Positions 48,006-64,000 of a DNA stretch of 64,000 nt are shown here, piece after piece (the first letter of the stretch is position 1; every line of letters begins with the position of its first letter). This DNA comes from Eleginops maclovinus (taxonomy: Eukaryota; Chordata; Actinopteri; Perciformes; Eleginopidae), in assembly GCF_036324505.1 (NCBI RefSeq), contig NC_086351.1, positions 8,240,001-8,304,000 on the forward strand, written 5' to 3'. Both the position numbers and the translations under genes were made by a program. The notes below the pieces were generated by a model. That model saw only the letters and a program-made list of their open reading frames with translations. It searched no databases and was not told the DNA's origin.

Positions 48006-51000
48006 TCAACACTGGCCCGTTCCCCCTCCACAACCCTGACACTTCAGCGCCGCCGTCCTGTAAGCCTTCCACACCACCGGGTCCTGCAGACACACCGTGC
48101 CGCCGCCTCGCTTCTCCTCCGCCTTGTTCCGGTTTATGTCTCCCACACACACCCAGCCTCCTCCGGACCCTGACCCGGCCGCCTTGGTGCTGACAGCCCA
48201 CTTAGAGTGGTCCTGGCTGTTCTTGAAGGTGAATGTCTGGCCTGGGTTGATGAGCGTGATGTCCAAGACCTTCCAGCCTAATGAGCAGTTGGAGGGGAGG
48301 ATGCCTCTGGAGCGAATCCAGAACTGGACCAGGAGATCTGACTGGAGGCTGGGGGCCACCCAGGAGTGGTACAGGTCTGCAGAGAGGGAGGATCGATTTT
48401 AACATGATTTTTATCTTTAAACAGTCATTTTGTGACATAAAATGGTGTTAATAAAGTAAAGGAAGAACTTTTATCATAAATTACAATGTAACATGCTCAT
48501 ATTGGCCAATTTGTTCCTGTGAAAAAACTCAAAAGTTAAAGCTGACACAAACTTTAGAACTTATTTAGCTCTCCAAAGTCGTACCGTTGTCAAAAGAAGC
48601 TCCTTTGGCAAAGCTGATGAAGTTGGTGCCATCCTTTGAGGTCAGAGTCACGCTGCGATTGGATACAGGTTTGATGTGTGGAAAGATGTGAACAGACGGA
48701 TGCTTCTTCTCACAGAGAGCAGCCAGAGCAGGCACCAGGGACGCCAGGGACTGGGGGACGTCGCAGTCGTACACATTAGGCTGATTGATCTGAAGCTGCT
48801 CTCCTGTGGTGCAAAACAAATTAGATTTGAGGCAAACGTTGCTAATGGCACTGTAGGCACTTTATTTGTTAGGTCCAGTAAATGAACAGCACTATCCTGG
48901 TGATGTTGGTGCAGAGGGGGATCAATTATTTTCCCTACTACACTGTGCACAGACACATATAATCCAATTATAGATACTGAATCAGGACCTCACTCTTTGC
49001 ACCACCAAAAAAAAACGTGTTTTTAAAATGTTAGTAATTTGGATGTTTCCTTGTCCTTCTTTCAACCATCCTTGATCTAAATCTACTTTTTAAAACAAAG
49101 GTGTATTAAAATAAGCACATTGTTCCACTTAAACAATACACATTTTCCCTCTAATCTTTATTATTGATCAACTAATCCATTACATATATAGACTGCCTTA
49201 TCATCAGAGGCATAGACTCATTGTTCATTCTATAATTAAATAGTCAGTTAATATTTTTTTTAAATGATCGTCAAACTTCTCAGAGTCCAAGGTGACTCCT
49301 TAGAGGGATTATTTGTATTCATTTTAAAGTTCTGCAGAAATATTCATGGTGCCCACAACACAAATCTTAATGTCTTCAGTTATACACTGATTTCTCATCT
49401 AGGGTCACCCTGAGATTGACGGTTGTTCGCTTATTCTGTGTTATTTGCATGCCTTTTTTTTTTACTTTCTATGCCACTTTTGCTGTTACAAATGTAAATT
49501 TCCCGGCTGTGGGACTAACAATGGATCTCTGATTGTGACCCCTTAGGAAGATCATAATAACATTTTGTTTAATTTACATTTTCAATTAATCCAATACTTT
49601 GATGTTTGCCCAAATATTCTCTAAACTGCTTACATTTCTTTCATCCTCAGCTGCTTTTTGTTAAAAGTTGTAATGCTAACAATGCTGGACTATGAAGATT
49701 AACATGGTAATAAATGCTAAACATTAGCATGTTAGCTTGTTGAGGCTGAGCCAAAGTACGTCCTCACACTGACATTGTTGTTATGCTGCCTTGAAATAAT
49801 TAATCATGCTGCCTTAAAATCGTTGTTAGTGCAGATTACATCAACTGGCTGATACGCTCTTTGATTCAGCACTAACTGTATGTGGTAAACATAAGTAGTT
49901 GTACAAATCAAATCAGTAATTAGGCTAATTAAATAATTATCAAGCTAATTTTTCTGACCACATACTGGTCTAACACATTGGAGAGCTTTTATTTATGAAC
50001 TTGGTGAACAGTAGTTTAGTTATAATCTGAATTCAATTCCAGCTCATTAATGTGCAGATTCCTGCTTCAAGGTGCTTTAAAATGAAACGCAACACCTGTA
50101 TGCACATCACCCCGGACACGGTCACTCGGCTTCTCAGCTGGAGAGGCAGAAAATGTGATAGAGCAAATATATGCCGCAGTGTGAGGGCCGGTATCTCTAT
50201 GGTAACATACTTCAATCTAATTAAATTACCCCAGGGTACTGCCATAGCAACGCTGCCAACTTCTGAGTCTGACAGGGAGCTGCACAGGCAGCGCGGTGAT
50301 GACACCTGTTTACGCTGATTATCCTAGATCTGCATTATCTTGTTGTGGTTGTGTCAATACCTGACTGGATTATAAAGCACCGGGGTGAGCAGAATAATGA
50401 CTTAAGAAATCCCTTTTGAAATGAGAGAGAATTAAATGAAATCGCTATGAAATAATTAAGGAAGAACATTCTTGTTAAAGACTTATAAACCACATTTAGA
50501 CCCTTAAAGGAAACTTATATTCAGCAACCTGCTCTTGAAGGCCGAGTAATGCACTTATCAACATATAGAGAAACTCCCAGACGCATTATACATCATTATA
50601 GGTTTAGTAGACTTTGTCTTTATGGAAGAACTGCTGCTATATTGGCAGGGGATTACATGATTGGCTGAAATGATAACTTGAATGTAACTTAAATAATAAC
50701 TCAGAACATATCAGCATAATCTTATTTGTTGTCGTGCAGACTTTGCTACAAAATATTATCATTCTAGAAGCTGCAACATTGGGAATCTGTGATCTATTTT
50801 GCAGAGAAAAGGATCATTCTCACCAATGTAGATGTAATGGATTGACAGATATGAGTTTTTAAAAGGAATTCATTCTTAATTTAAAATTGTTCATTAATAT
50901 ATAATAGCAGTAGCTAGCAAAAGTAGAAGATGGAGAATTAATCTATATTAGCTCCCAGCTCTCATACTGTTATTGTGATTTAGTACTATCATCACTAGAG

Positions 51001-53039
51001 TTAAGTGCTTTTTATACTACTTCTGCCTTAGCCATACAGCCTCATGGCAGACCTCCAGTCTTACCAATGGTCTGGAAGTGCTTGAGAGGGTACGTAACGC
51101 AGAGGAAGTTTTGCCCGTTGTTCACACCGCTGCTGGGGTAATAAAACTGTCCCTCCTGCCGAACAGGGGGGAAGTGAGGGGTGCTGTGGACCAACCAGAA
51201 GCCCTGATTTTTATCCATCAGGACAACACCTGAGGAGAAAAGATATTAAAATGATCAGCAGCAAATGATCCATGTGGTTATAGTTGATACACAAATCAAA
51301 ACAAGCGAATCTGAACTAAGCTCATTTATCTTATAACTCTACATATTAACGGAAAAAAGTTTCAGTTTCAGATCAGAATTATCTGTGGCTTCATCACTAG
51401 CAGTGAAACCTTTCACTTTGTCATTATTTCATTGCATTCTCCCACATAGAAGATGTTTTCCCCATTCTGTTATACAAGAAGTAATGTACTGTATTGACAT
51501 ATGGACTATAATATGGTGTATAATATGAATATATGTGAAGCTTCAAATGTATACATCTTATATACAGTGTTGCGATAGGCTGATATTTTTCTTTGACAGA
51601 ATTATGAATGATTTTGAGTATCAATTCAAATCTCTTGCAGATTATATGAAGTCCTGGAGCTGGACCGCTCTGGTGTTCACCTTTTGTGTGCCCCCCTCCA
51701 CTCCCACTGTTGTCAACCCATCCGTCACCAAGGTCCTCAGATGGCTTCTGGTCATTGTAAAGGATGTATGCTACCTCTGTGTTCTGTGGAGAGAGAGTTT
51801 TCTTGTTATCTTGAACACACACCAAACACAAGAAACACAAACACATCTACAAAACTAGATAAATAACATAACAATGTTGAGATAAGTAAGGTATACAATC
51901 ATATGTTTTGTACGATAATGCAAAACTATTATTTTATCTTTTCACACCTGTTAACAGAGTGTATATAAATGAAGAACTCTCAGTTCTCTTTCTAGGGTTT
52001 CCAGGTTTGATCTAACTATGTCAAGTGGTTATTGAAGACTCAAAGCATTTTAAAAGTTGTCTATCAAACTACGAATTCTTAGGTCTGCATTTAAACATTA
52101 GAAGCAGCAAAAAAATAAATGTTAAACAATAAGTGTTTACTACTGATATAGCTTGAGCTGAATTTAGTTATATTGTGGACATTTAAGAAAGGTATATGTA
52201 AAGAAATCTTATATTGATAGTAAGGTATAAAACCACTATGCTATATTTAATATGACTGTAATACCAAAACTCATTTACTTGTCAGTAACTGTCATTTATA
52301 GAATTAATACAATCTATCTAACAAATACTAGGATGAATTTGTACTATTAACAGGATATATTTTGCATTTTAGACAGCTTTTAGATAACATGTGAAGTCCT
52401 ATCTGTCATTACAAAAATGTGACTTTGGAATTTCAATTTTATAATAATCATACATATATTAAAATCATGAATTATAAGGAAGTGAAAACTGTATAATAAC
52501 TCTGCCTGACATGTAGAATGATACTGACTTCCCAAAAAACATACCCCAGCTCTCAGTAAGTCTACTATTGTTGGATTAAGTATTTGTTCCAGTTTTGTTA
52601 CAGATAAAAAGAGCCTGATGGAAACAGACCTCCCCTTTTGAGTACAGTTGTCCAACAGTCCTGCCCAAAGCGCCCGTGGTATCGTTCACTGTCCCCTTCC
52701 CGTTAGTCCAGCCTTCACTCCCTTTGTCTAGCAGTATATACAGATCACCCTTCTGGGGAGATTTCTTGCCATGTTCTTTAGGCAGCTTGTACAAATAGAA
52801 CCTAGCACAGAGAACAAGACATAATAAATGATATAGATGAAGCAATTCGACATTAAACTGATATGAAAGCTTTATTATGAAAAAACATCATAGTGTATTT
52901 GTAGAAGCTTGTCTTGTGCAGCACTGTTGTCAGTGATTTACCAATCAACAGCATCTCCTTTGTCATTGTAGCAGGTGATTGGTGAGGTGTCGCCCCCTGA
53001 AGGCACACAGAAGATCAGCAGGGATAGGAACAGAAGCAT
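48006..53039 (-). CDS. dnase2: Deoxyribonuclease II, lysosomal acid DNase (6 coding exons, 375 aa)
   Basis: This lysosomal endonuclease cuts DNA at acid pH, without metal, in phagocytosed cells. Exons on minus: 52942-53039, 52630-52801, 51681-51783, 51065-51229, 48585-48803, 48006-48376. The phases join and total 376 codons. A signal peptide (MLLFLSLLIFCVPSGG, about 1-17) is followed by the family N-terminus ITCYNDKGDAVDWFYLYKLP. Other family marks are GDLYILLD, AYILYND, H139 in VHSTPHFPPV (human H115 region) and H309-x-K311 in NSQDHSKWAV (the second active-site histidine). QFWIRSRGILPSNCS and the C-terminal CVGDINRNK block also fit. The length is slightly above human DNASE2 (360 aa), with a Gly/Ser insert before WVCVGDIN and a GC..GTGQC tail. 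The dnase2b paralogue cannot be excluded. The ATG lies 1 base after a good acceptor (TTCTTCTCAG), so a non-coding exon must precede it. Confidence 0.92.
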
Positions 53040-53781
53040 CTGAGAAGAAAATAGACTTTACAATTACATACTGTATATACAGAAAATGTGTTTTACTGTT
53101 TCTAAAATATTGTCAGAACCCCTGTAACTGGGTTTTATATTGCTGCAGTACTTTGGCTAAAGGAGTTTCTAGGAACTATGGCGTTAGACTTTGTGCCTCA
53201 TTCCAAAAACGAGGAACTACTCAGGTATACAACTTAATAAAAGGTACCAATACAACAGTGAAGATATTACAAAAAACATTGTTATTTGGAGTCATACTCA
53301 CCAGGTAGATACTTAAGGAATGAACCATTTCTGCATATTATAGCTATAGCCTACTATACAATATGTATAAATACTTATTAACTTAAATGTTGCAGCTGGT
53401 GAAGTATCTGTACTTTTAAATACTACTTAAAAGCATATTTTCGAATAATACTGCGTGTATTTGTTGGACTGCATTTAGTATCAATAACGTGAAGCATCAA
53501 AGTAAATAAAGATATACATGTAGTGGAGTGAAAAGTACATGACTTCTCTCCGAGTAGAAAGTGGCATGCTAGTAGCCTACTTGATTTAATGTAGTAACTG
53601 CTTGTCAGCAATATCATTAGCAAACACATTTGGAAGAGAATAAACACTTTATTAACAGACGCTAAAACTGAGCCGGAAAACTGAAGGGAGAGTATAAAGT
53701 AAATCACAGCAAGTTAGAATCGTTGAGCTTGGTAGTAAACACGGAAGGAAGGTAAAGATTAATTTAAACACTTTTACCCAC

Positions 53782-54150
53782 CTTTGGCTCAGCGTGTATG
53801 TCCTCAATCATGTCCTCAATGTGTTACTTTCGTGTTTTCTGCACAAACTTGTAGCTACTGTAGTTCCACATTTCTGAGCAAGTTTCATTTTCGCCCACAT
53901 CTAGGGAACAACAAAAGATGGGATGAGACAGTGACGTCATTAAAGCGACAGGCTTCTTGAACTACAACAGAAAGACACAACAACTAGGACGTTTTACATG
54001 TAAGAGAATAAAGTGTAAGAAATTACCACTGACAACAAAACAAACACAGTTTTAAATGCTGTTAACTTATTTGTTAAAGTCTTTAAATCTTCTATAAACG
54101 TCCTTGGTTTCAGTCAAGTGCTCTGTGACGTCACTAAATGGGCGGGGCTG
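53782..54150 (-). promoter_or_regulatory. dnase2 promoter with two CRE palindromes and GC box; candidate 5' UTR exon
   Basis: A minus-strand donor (CCAAAG then GTGGGTAAA) at 53782 gives a plausible non-coding first exon for dnase2. Behind it lie perfect CRE palindromes TGACGTCA at 53932-53939 and 54126-54133, and GGGCGGGG at 54140-54147. Their grouping next to the predicted first exon suggests CREB/ATF-type control. The transcription start is not defined. Confidence 0.5.
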
Positions 54151-55680
54151 AGAAGACAATGTGGCGAGAACAAAGTTATTTAGCAAATAAATACAAAAAT
54201 AAAAGTGAACTACAACCCTCGAAAGGGGAGTGATATGCATAGATTCAACATAGACATCATGTTTTTTACTAACACCATAAAAAAAACATAATTTACTTTC
54301 TCATAAAACAACAGCTCTAAGCAAGATATTTAACCAGCTGAATTCTAAAGTTGATTTTCTATGTATTTGATATGATTTGATTTTAAAAAGGATGGCACTT
54401 AAGAATACTTGATAAATGTAAACATTGTTATTCACAGTCAATGAGACATTTACTGTTTTCTCCCTTTCCCTTTGGTCTCTGCATTGTGGATAAGCCTAGG
54501 AAACTCTGTATGCAAGTGACAGTAAAACTCCACGGTAAAGTTGGACAAATCAAACAATGTATTGACCAACCCTATTTTGCCTACTCTATATTAAAAGTTA
54601 ACCTTTAATATAATTGGTTGTTGGTTGTTCCTGTTTGACTCTTTCACAATTTTGTGTGGCTATTTTTTTGTTACATGGCATTCTTATAATTCTCCACTCT
54701 TGTTCCTCTTCTTTGTTTGAAATGTTTCTCTCTCTTTATTTGACTTGATCATTTGGAGCAGATGTTCAGAAAAGCAGGTTGCCTGATAGGAACATTACAA
54801 TTGTATTAAGATTATATATTCTGACTTCTGACCTTACATAGGAAATGTGTGTGGATCAATTAATGACAAGAGCATCTCTATATATATTTCAAGATTCAAC
54901 AAGAAAACATAACAGTGTTTTTGTTCCGCTAATTAACTTGAATATGTTTTCACCTGTTAATTGTATTTCAAGTATCAGTGTTGATTAGAGTGTTGCTATA
55001 ACGTATCTATATTTGTGTTCTGTTTGAGGAAGTGACAGAGCATTCTGCTGTCTCCGCTTCCCTCACTGGTGCAGAACAGTCAGGACTTCCTCAGAAACCT
55101 TTCGCTCTGAGTGGAGTGGACTAAACTTGCATTAGGGAAGGTCACAGGTTTTCAAGAGGCTACTTCTTGCTGCTGACAAAGTGTGGCCTTGGATTATTAC
55201 GGGTAGTATTGAAATCATATCAGACAAGTTTTATAAGTTAATATTCAGATCGTCAATAAAAATGACAACATTAAGGAACTTTGAGATAACACCTGCATTC
55301 AGTTAATCCATTCTGTGAGACATTAACACCTTTATCTCTTCCTCGATTGTTCTATAATCACTACCAGGTATTTTTCTATGAGAAGTTTGATTTACACCCT
55401 ACAGGATGTTTGAAAAAGATTAGACCATATCACAAGTTTGTGGGAATGTGACCTAGCAAGGGAATGAATAATGAGGACAATTGTTCAACATGTTTTTACA
55501 CACCCTTGTTCGTGCTAAAATGCCTGCAAATATAGGCTTACAGGGAATTACCGTGTGCTCAAATGTTAAAATAATGATAAGGGGATATCATTAGAGCGTG
55601 TTACATCTCCTTTTCTCCTGACAACATTTTAGACATATTGAATAAATGGATAAATCCAAATGACTCTGCTAGAAATTGTC
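54151..55680. other. Intergenic between dnase2 and gpsm3, nothing recognised
   Basis: This is AT-rich DNA with no splice-supported exon, RNA gene or named repeat. It separates the dnase2 promoter from the gpsm3 3' end. Confidence 0.5.
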
Positions 55681-56183
55681 TTTATTTTCTCGAGCACAAT
55701 CATCCATATACAGTCAAGCACAGTTTGGCCTTGGAGCTATGTCCTCAACACCCTCCATGGTGTGTTTAATGCCTACTGTACAAATAAGGAAAAACAATAG
55801 ATATCAGTTGACTGCCTCCTCCACAAAAGGAACAGCAACACACACATAATCATCCAACCACCCTTCTCAGACACTCAATAAAATAAAACTGTTAGCAAGA
55901 TAAGAGGGAATCTCTTCTGGTCCTTTTTACCAGAAAAGAAAGCAATAGCTAACTAGCAGTAAACATAACAATCTTTTCAATAACATCCATCAAGTAATGT
56001 TAAAAGCTCTGTTGCTCAAACATTAGCGTTCCTTGCTACTATCTCAACAGCTTTAACTCTGACCAACACTATCAAAAAGCATCATTGGGGTTGAAAAAAT
56101 ACTTGTTTTAACAGAAATTCAACAAACAAAGCTACAACACTGTGTGGCTTCTACTGCAGCCCTACAGTTTTTTGTTTTCCATC
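55681..56183 (-). terminator. gpsm3 3' UTR and polyadenylation signal
   Basis: A minus-strand AATAAA at 55681-55686 lies 498 bases after the gpsm3 stop codon (56184-56186), with no exon between. It is a suitable polyadenylation signal. Confidence 0.5.
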
Positions 56184-57778
56184 TTAGGCTTGTAGTAGGC
56201 CCGGTAGTTCAGTCCTCTGCTCGTCCATGCGTCCCCCCTGGACCCTCAGCAGCAGGGAGAAAAAATCATCATCGTCCATTGGACCAGGAGCCCTGCTGCG
56301 CTGATCCTCCAGCCTGCCCTGGGCCTAAGGTTGGAAAATAAGAAGGAAAGTAAATGCCTGAAATAATGTTGAAATATTTCCCCCTGAAGTTGGCATGACA
56401 GGTTTTTCCATGAAACAAAGCTCACAATTCTTCAAATCATTATAAAAGCATTGTATCAAATAAGTTACAAATGACTCACTTGTGTCGTGAGAATCATATT
56501 ATAGAGATCCTCTTTGGGCACGGGTACGGGCGCTGGCGCAGGGGCTGGCCTTCTTGCAAAAGAGAGTTGCCTTATGCTGCCCCGGAAACCTCTGGCTTTT
56601 GATTTTGGTGGTTGAGACTTTTCAAGCTGTGCCCTCTGGTCATCGAGCCGGCGAGCTTGAGCGGTGGCCAACAGATCAAAAAACTCTTCTTTCTGCAATG
56701 AAGTCATGGAGGAAAAAACCACTGTGGATAAAAGTGAGAAGCAGTCAAGAAACATGGTATTTGCATAGGTTCCAAAAGTTGTTTCATGTTGTTTCATCTC
56801 AGACAACATGAGTCAGCATTATGACATAGAAACAAATTTATTGGCTGCACCAGTTTTGTCACTGTAACACTGTAAAGCAGAGTAGGGGTTTTTAAAGCAC
56901 ACTCCCACCTCGGTTGGCTGGCCTGTTGGTGCTGGGCTCAGAGTGGCATCTCCTCCTTCTCATCCCACCCTCCAGCCTGAAGGAGCAGCGCTGGTCATTG
57001 AGACGTCTCCCCTCCTGAAGGGTAAAGAGCAGCTCGTACAGTGCCTCTGGGAAGTCGGGGGTTAACCTATGAGCCTGAGAAAACACAGGTAGGTAGAATA
57101 GAAAGCAAGAAGGAGGGAGAAAGCATCAGACTGTTTGTTGGCACAGCAAACTAAATCCCTCAACTCCTACGTACTCCCACATGCTATGTTAAAAAACGAT
57201 GCTGTTTCCACCATGAGTTTTTCTCTACATGGAGCCTAGTTGTCAAGAACATGAACAAACAAAGACTTGCTGAAAATGAAAGTAATCTCATGGCATATAA
57301 TGAAGTCAAAGTAAAATAATAAAAGCATAAAAACCTTTGTTGGATCCTCCTCTTGGTTTGGTATACCTAAGCGTTGTTTTTCCGAGACATTTAACCTGTT
57401 TACGTCCACTGAGTCATTCTGAGTGACATTTTCATCCTCTGTGTCACTTGGTTTACCCGGTATTTTATTATTCCTCATCACCACATGTGTCTGACCTTCA
57501 CTCTCAATGTCACCCGTGTTTTGTCCATCATTCAGGTTCTTTGGTTTTTCTTCTTTAGTTACAAAAACAGTCTTCTCTTCTAAACACATTTTACTTGTTA
57601 TATTTTCTTCGTTCTTGCCCGCTTTGCTGTGTTCCTCTTCCTCTTTCAGAATCGACTCGCCACTGCAGCTCTGAAGGATGACAGCAGAACTAGTCGCTGC
57701 TTCTTTGTCAACAACACTTTCAGCCATATCTTCCTCTTCAGTGATGACAAGACGTTCCAACAACCCTTCTTCAGCCAT
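56184..57778 (-). CDS. gpsm3: G-protein-signaling modulator 3-like, four GoLoco motifs (4 coding exons, 330 aa)
   Basis: GoLoco proteins bind GDP-loaded G-alpha-i and block nucleotide release. GPSM3 does this in the cytosol of blood cells in mammals. Exons on minus: 57335-57778, 56909-57074, 56480-56721, 56184-56324, totalling 331 codons. Residues 1-148 are acidic and low in order (MAEEGLLERLVITEEEDMAE onward) with no domain I recognise. Four GoLoco motifs follow. The first is 155-177 (FPEALYELLFTLQEGRRLND then QR) and the second 214-233 (EEFFDLLATAQARRLDDQR). The third is 273-293 (EDLYNMILTTQ plus AQGRLEDQR, split by an intron). The last is 301-321 (DDFFSLLLRVQGGRMDEQR). There are no TPR repeats, which argues against GPSM1/GPSM2. 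Human GPSM3 is 160 aa and sits beside PBX2 as here. The exon at 56480-56721 needs the acceptor at 56722 (TTTTATCCACAG) to keep frame; a nearer AG would break it. Confidence 0.82.
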
Positions 57779-57823
57779 TTCAACTTTGATGTTTGTGCAG
57801 TCCAATAATCTCAATGTCAACCC

Positions 57824-59089
57824 CTTGACAAGAAGATACACAAAACAATGGTTAGGTCGAAGACTTTGATGACCCCATTGTTATTACTGCAAATGAAACA
57901 TATCAAATACAGAGTAACTTAGAATGGAGAAAGGAAAACTGAAGCTGTGTCTTTTCCTTGCTAAGAAATGTATGAGGAACCAGTTTGGCAAGTTGTAGCA
58001 TGTTGACTACAGATGTTTAAGCCGAAAATCCAACAGCAAGACATATATTCCTTTGTGACTTAGTGTGACAACATGATTACATGAAATCACAACTTCTTGT
58101 TGTCGATTAATGTCTGAAATTTTGCCAAAAGTAATTCTTGTTGTTCTGTCTGAAAAATTCAGTAGGAAATCAATTCAGTAAATTCATTCTTACCTTTGAT
58201 TTAAACTTGTCTTTTCAAAGCATCATCTCCTGATATCCCCATAGGGCGGACCAACGCATGTTTGGCTTGTCTTATCAATATATTTTTAAAAGAAAAAAAA
58301 AACTTGCTAAGAAGAGTTTCGCATGTCGAAGTGACAAGCTCTCACCCTTTCTGCCTGCCGTGCTACCTTCTCTTTCTCGACTCCTCTCTTCCTGTTCCTC
58401 TTACCACAGCCCACCCTTATTTATTTGGCCCGTAGCCTATCTGACACGCCATGCTATTGTAAAAATAGGTGTCAAACACAGGAGGAACCCAGGTCATGCA
58501 TTTGATGAGGCTAGGTATGGTCCGAGCAAATGTTATTATCCACATTTGAGAGAAACTTTAAGCTGTCAGAAGCTGCCGCTTTAAGTGCAGCTCATTTGAT
58601 TATGACAGACCCAACTGCAACTTGTTGAGACAGGCGCGCAGCTCTTCTGACACTGATGTGGTTTTGGCTCATATCCTGTTGACGTGCAACTAAAACGAGA
58701 AGTAGACTCCAGCAAGTGAGAGAAGCTTCTCTGAGTGATCAAGTCATGCCAGACAAATAAAAAATAGTTGAATGTCTCTGTTGATACGTGCATAGGATGA
58801 CACTGGTGCACTTTATCTGCATTTTAAAACTCATGTAATTCCCTGACACGCATACTTATTTTTTTCCTGAAAAAGCAGTGAGTGCATAAGTTTTGTTGTG
58901 AAAACTCAGCAGCGTTACTGCCTCAGAAACGCACTGCCTACCACATGCAGTGCACTGTGTAGACATGGCTTGTACCTTTTCCTGTCTCTCGCTAGGGGAC
59001 CCTGCTTTGTCTGATGCCTCGGATCAAGCAGTGTTGTGTGTCTGTGAGCACAGTCGGGCAGCAGTCGTCGCCACTGTGCGTCGCTGAAG
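57824..59089. promoter_or_regulatory. Divergent gpsm3/pbx2 promoter interval with 5' UTR exons
   Basis: On minus, the gpsm3 coding exon probably begins at 57823 (acceptor TTCTTGTCAAG). A donor CAAAG then GTAAGAAT at 58194 suggests its non-coding first exon just above. On plus, CpG-rich sequence at about 58980-59089 leads into the pbx2 ATG. The two start codons are 1.3 kb apart, so both promoters must lie in this interval. No coding sequence was recognised here. Confidence 0.5.

Positions 59090-64000
<4,911 letters not shown>

Noticed and set aside
53360..53600. Second copy of the CAGTGGTGGAATGTAACT DNA transposon
   Set aside because: Short motifs such as AGTGGAGTGAAAAGTACA recall the family, but no inverted ends are visible. 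Too weak to annotate.
56693..56696. Nearest AG as acceptor of gpsm3 exon 3
   Set aside because: It breaks the frame with the preceding exon. The acceptor at 56722 has a good pyrimidine tract and closes the phase.

Overview
This is teleost fish nuclear DNA, probably from a spiny-rayed (percomorph-like) species. The signs are multi-exon vertebrate genes with compact introns, a Tc1 transposon flanked by TA, tRNA-type fish SINEs, fish LINE tails and long (GT)n microsatellites. I could not assign a species.

Five protein-coding genes can be rebuilt exon by exon. In every case the splice phases close and the coding length divides by three. From left to right they are: phf1 (minus, 4160-15818, 14 coding exons, 563 aa), a Polycomb-like Tudor/PHD protein; rgl2 (plus, 22171-44988, 19 coding exons, 743 aa), a Ral guanine-nucleotide exchange factor; a dnase2-type lysosomal acid DNase (minus, 48006-53039, 6 coding exons, 375 aa); a gpsm3-type GoLoco protein (minus, 56184-57778, 4 coding exons, 330 aa); and pbx2 (plus, 59090 to beyond the window end, 7 exons seen), a TALE homeodomain protein.

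In human, PHF1, RGL2, GPSM3 and PBX2 all lie in the MHC or extended class II region of 6p21.3. The window is therefore best read as an MHC-linked block of a teleost genome, with a DNase II gene placed inside it. phf1 and rgl2 are divergent (about 3-4 kb between 5' ends). rgl2 and dnase2 are convergent. gpsm3 and pbx2 are divergent, with only about 1.3 kb between start codons. The genes are not an operon and do not share one pathway: phf1 and pbx2 act in chromatin and transcription, rgl2 and gpsm3 in small-G-protein and heterotrimeric-G-protein signalling, and dnase2 in lysosomal DNA disposal.

Non-genic content: a LINE C-terminal remnant at the left edge; a non-autonomous DNA transposon with a SINE nested in it (18.0-18.7 kb); a complete Tc1/mariner element with an uninterrupted 340-aa transposase in rgl2 intron 1 (24811-26458); two long GT microsatellites just before a candidate alternative first exon of rgl2 (28894-28995); a CpG-containing promoter-like island with an antisense splice donor inside an rgl2 intron (33.15-33.5 kb); further SINE/LINE tails at 34.6, 44.3 and 60.8 kb; and two perfect CRE palindromes in front of dnase2.

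I found no tRNA, rRNA, CRISPR array or undescribed multi-gene system. The most interesting leads are the potentially active Tc1 element, the alternative rgl2 promoter/exon, the orphan promoter-like island, the four-GoLoco form of gpsm3 and the His/Asn/Gln-rich tract in phf1.
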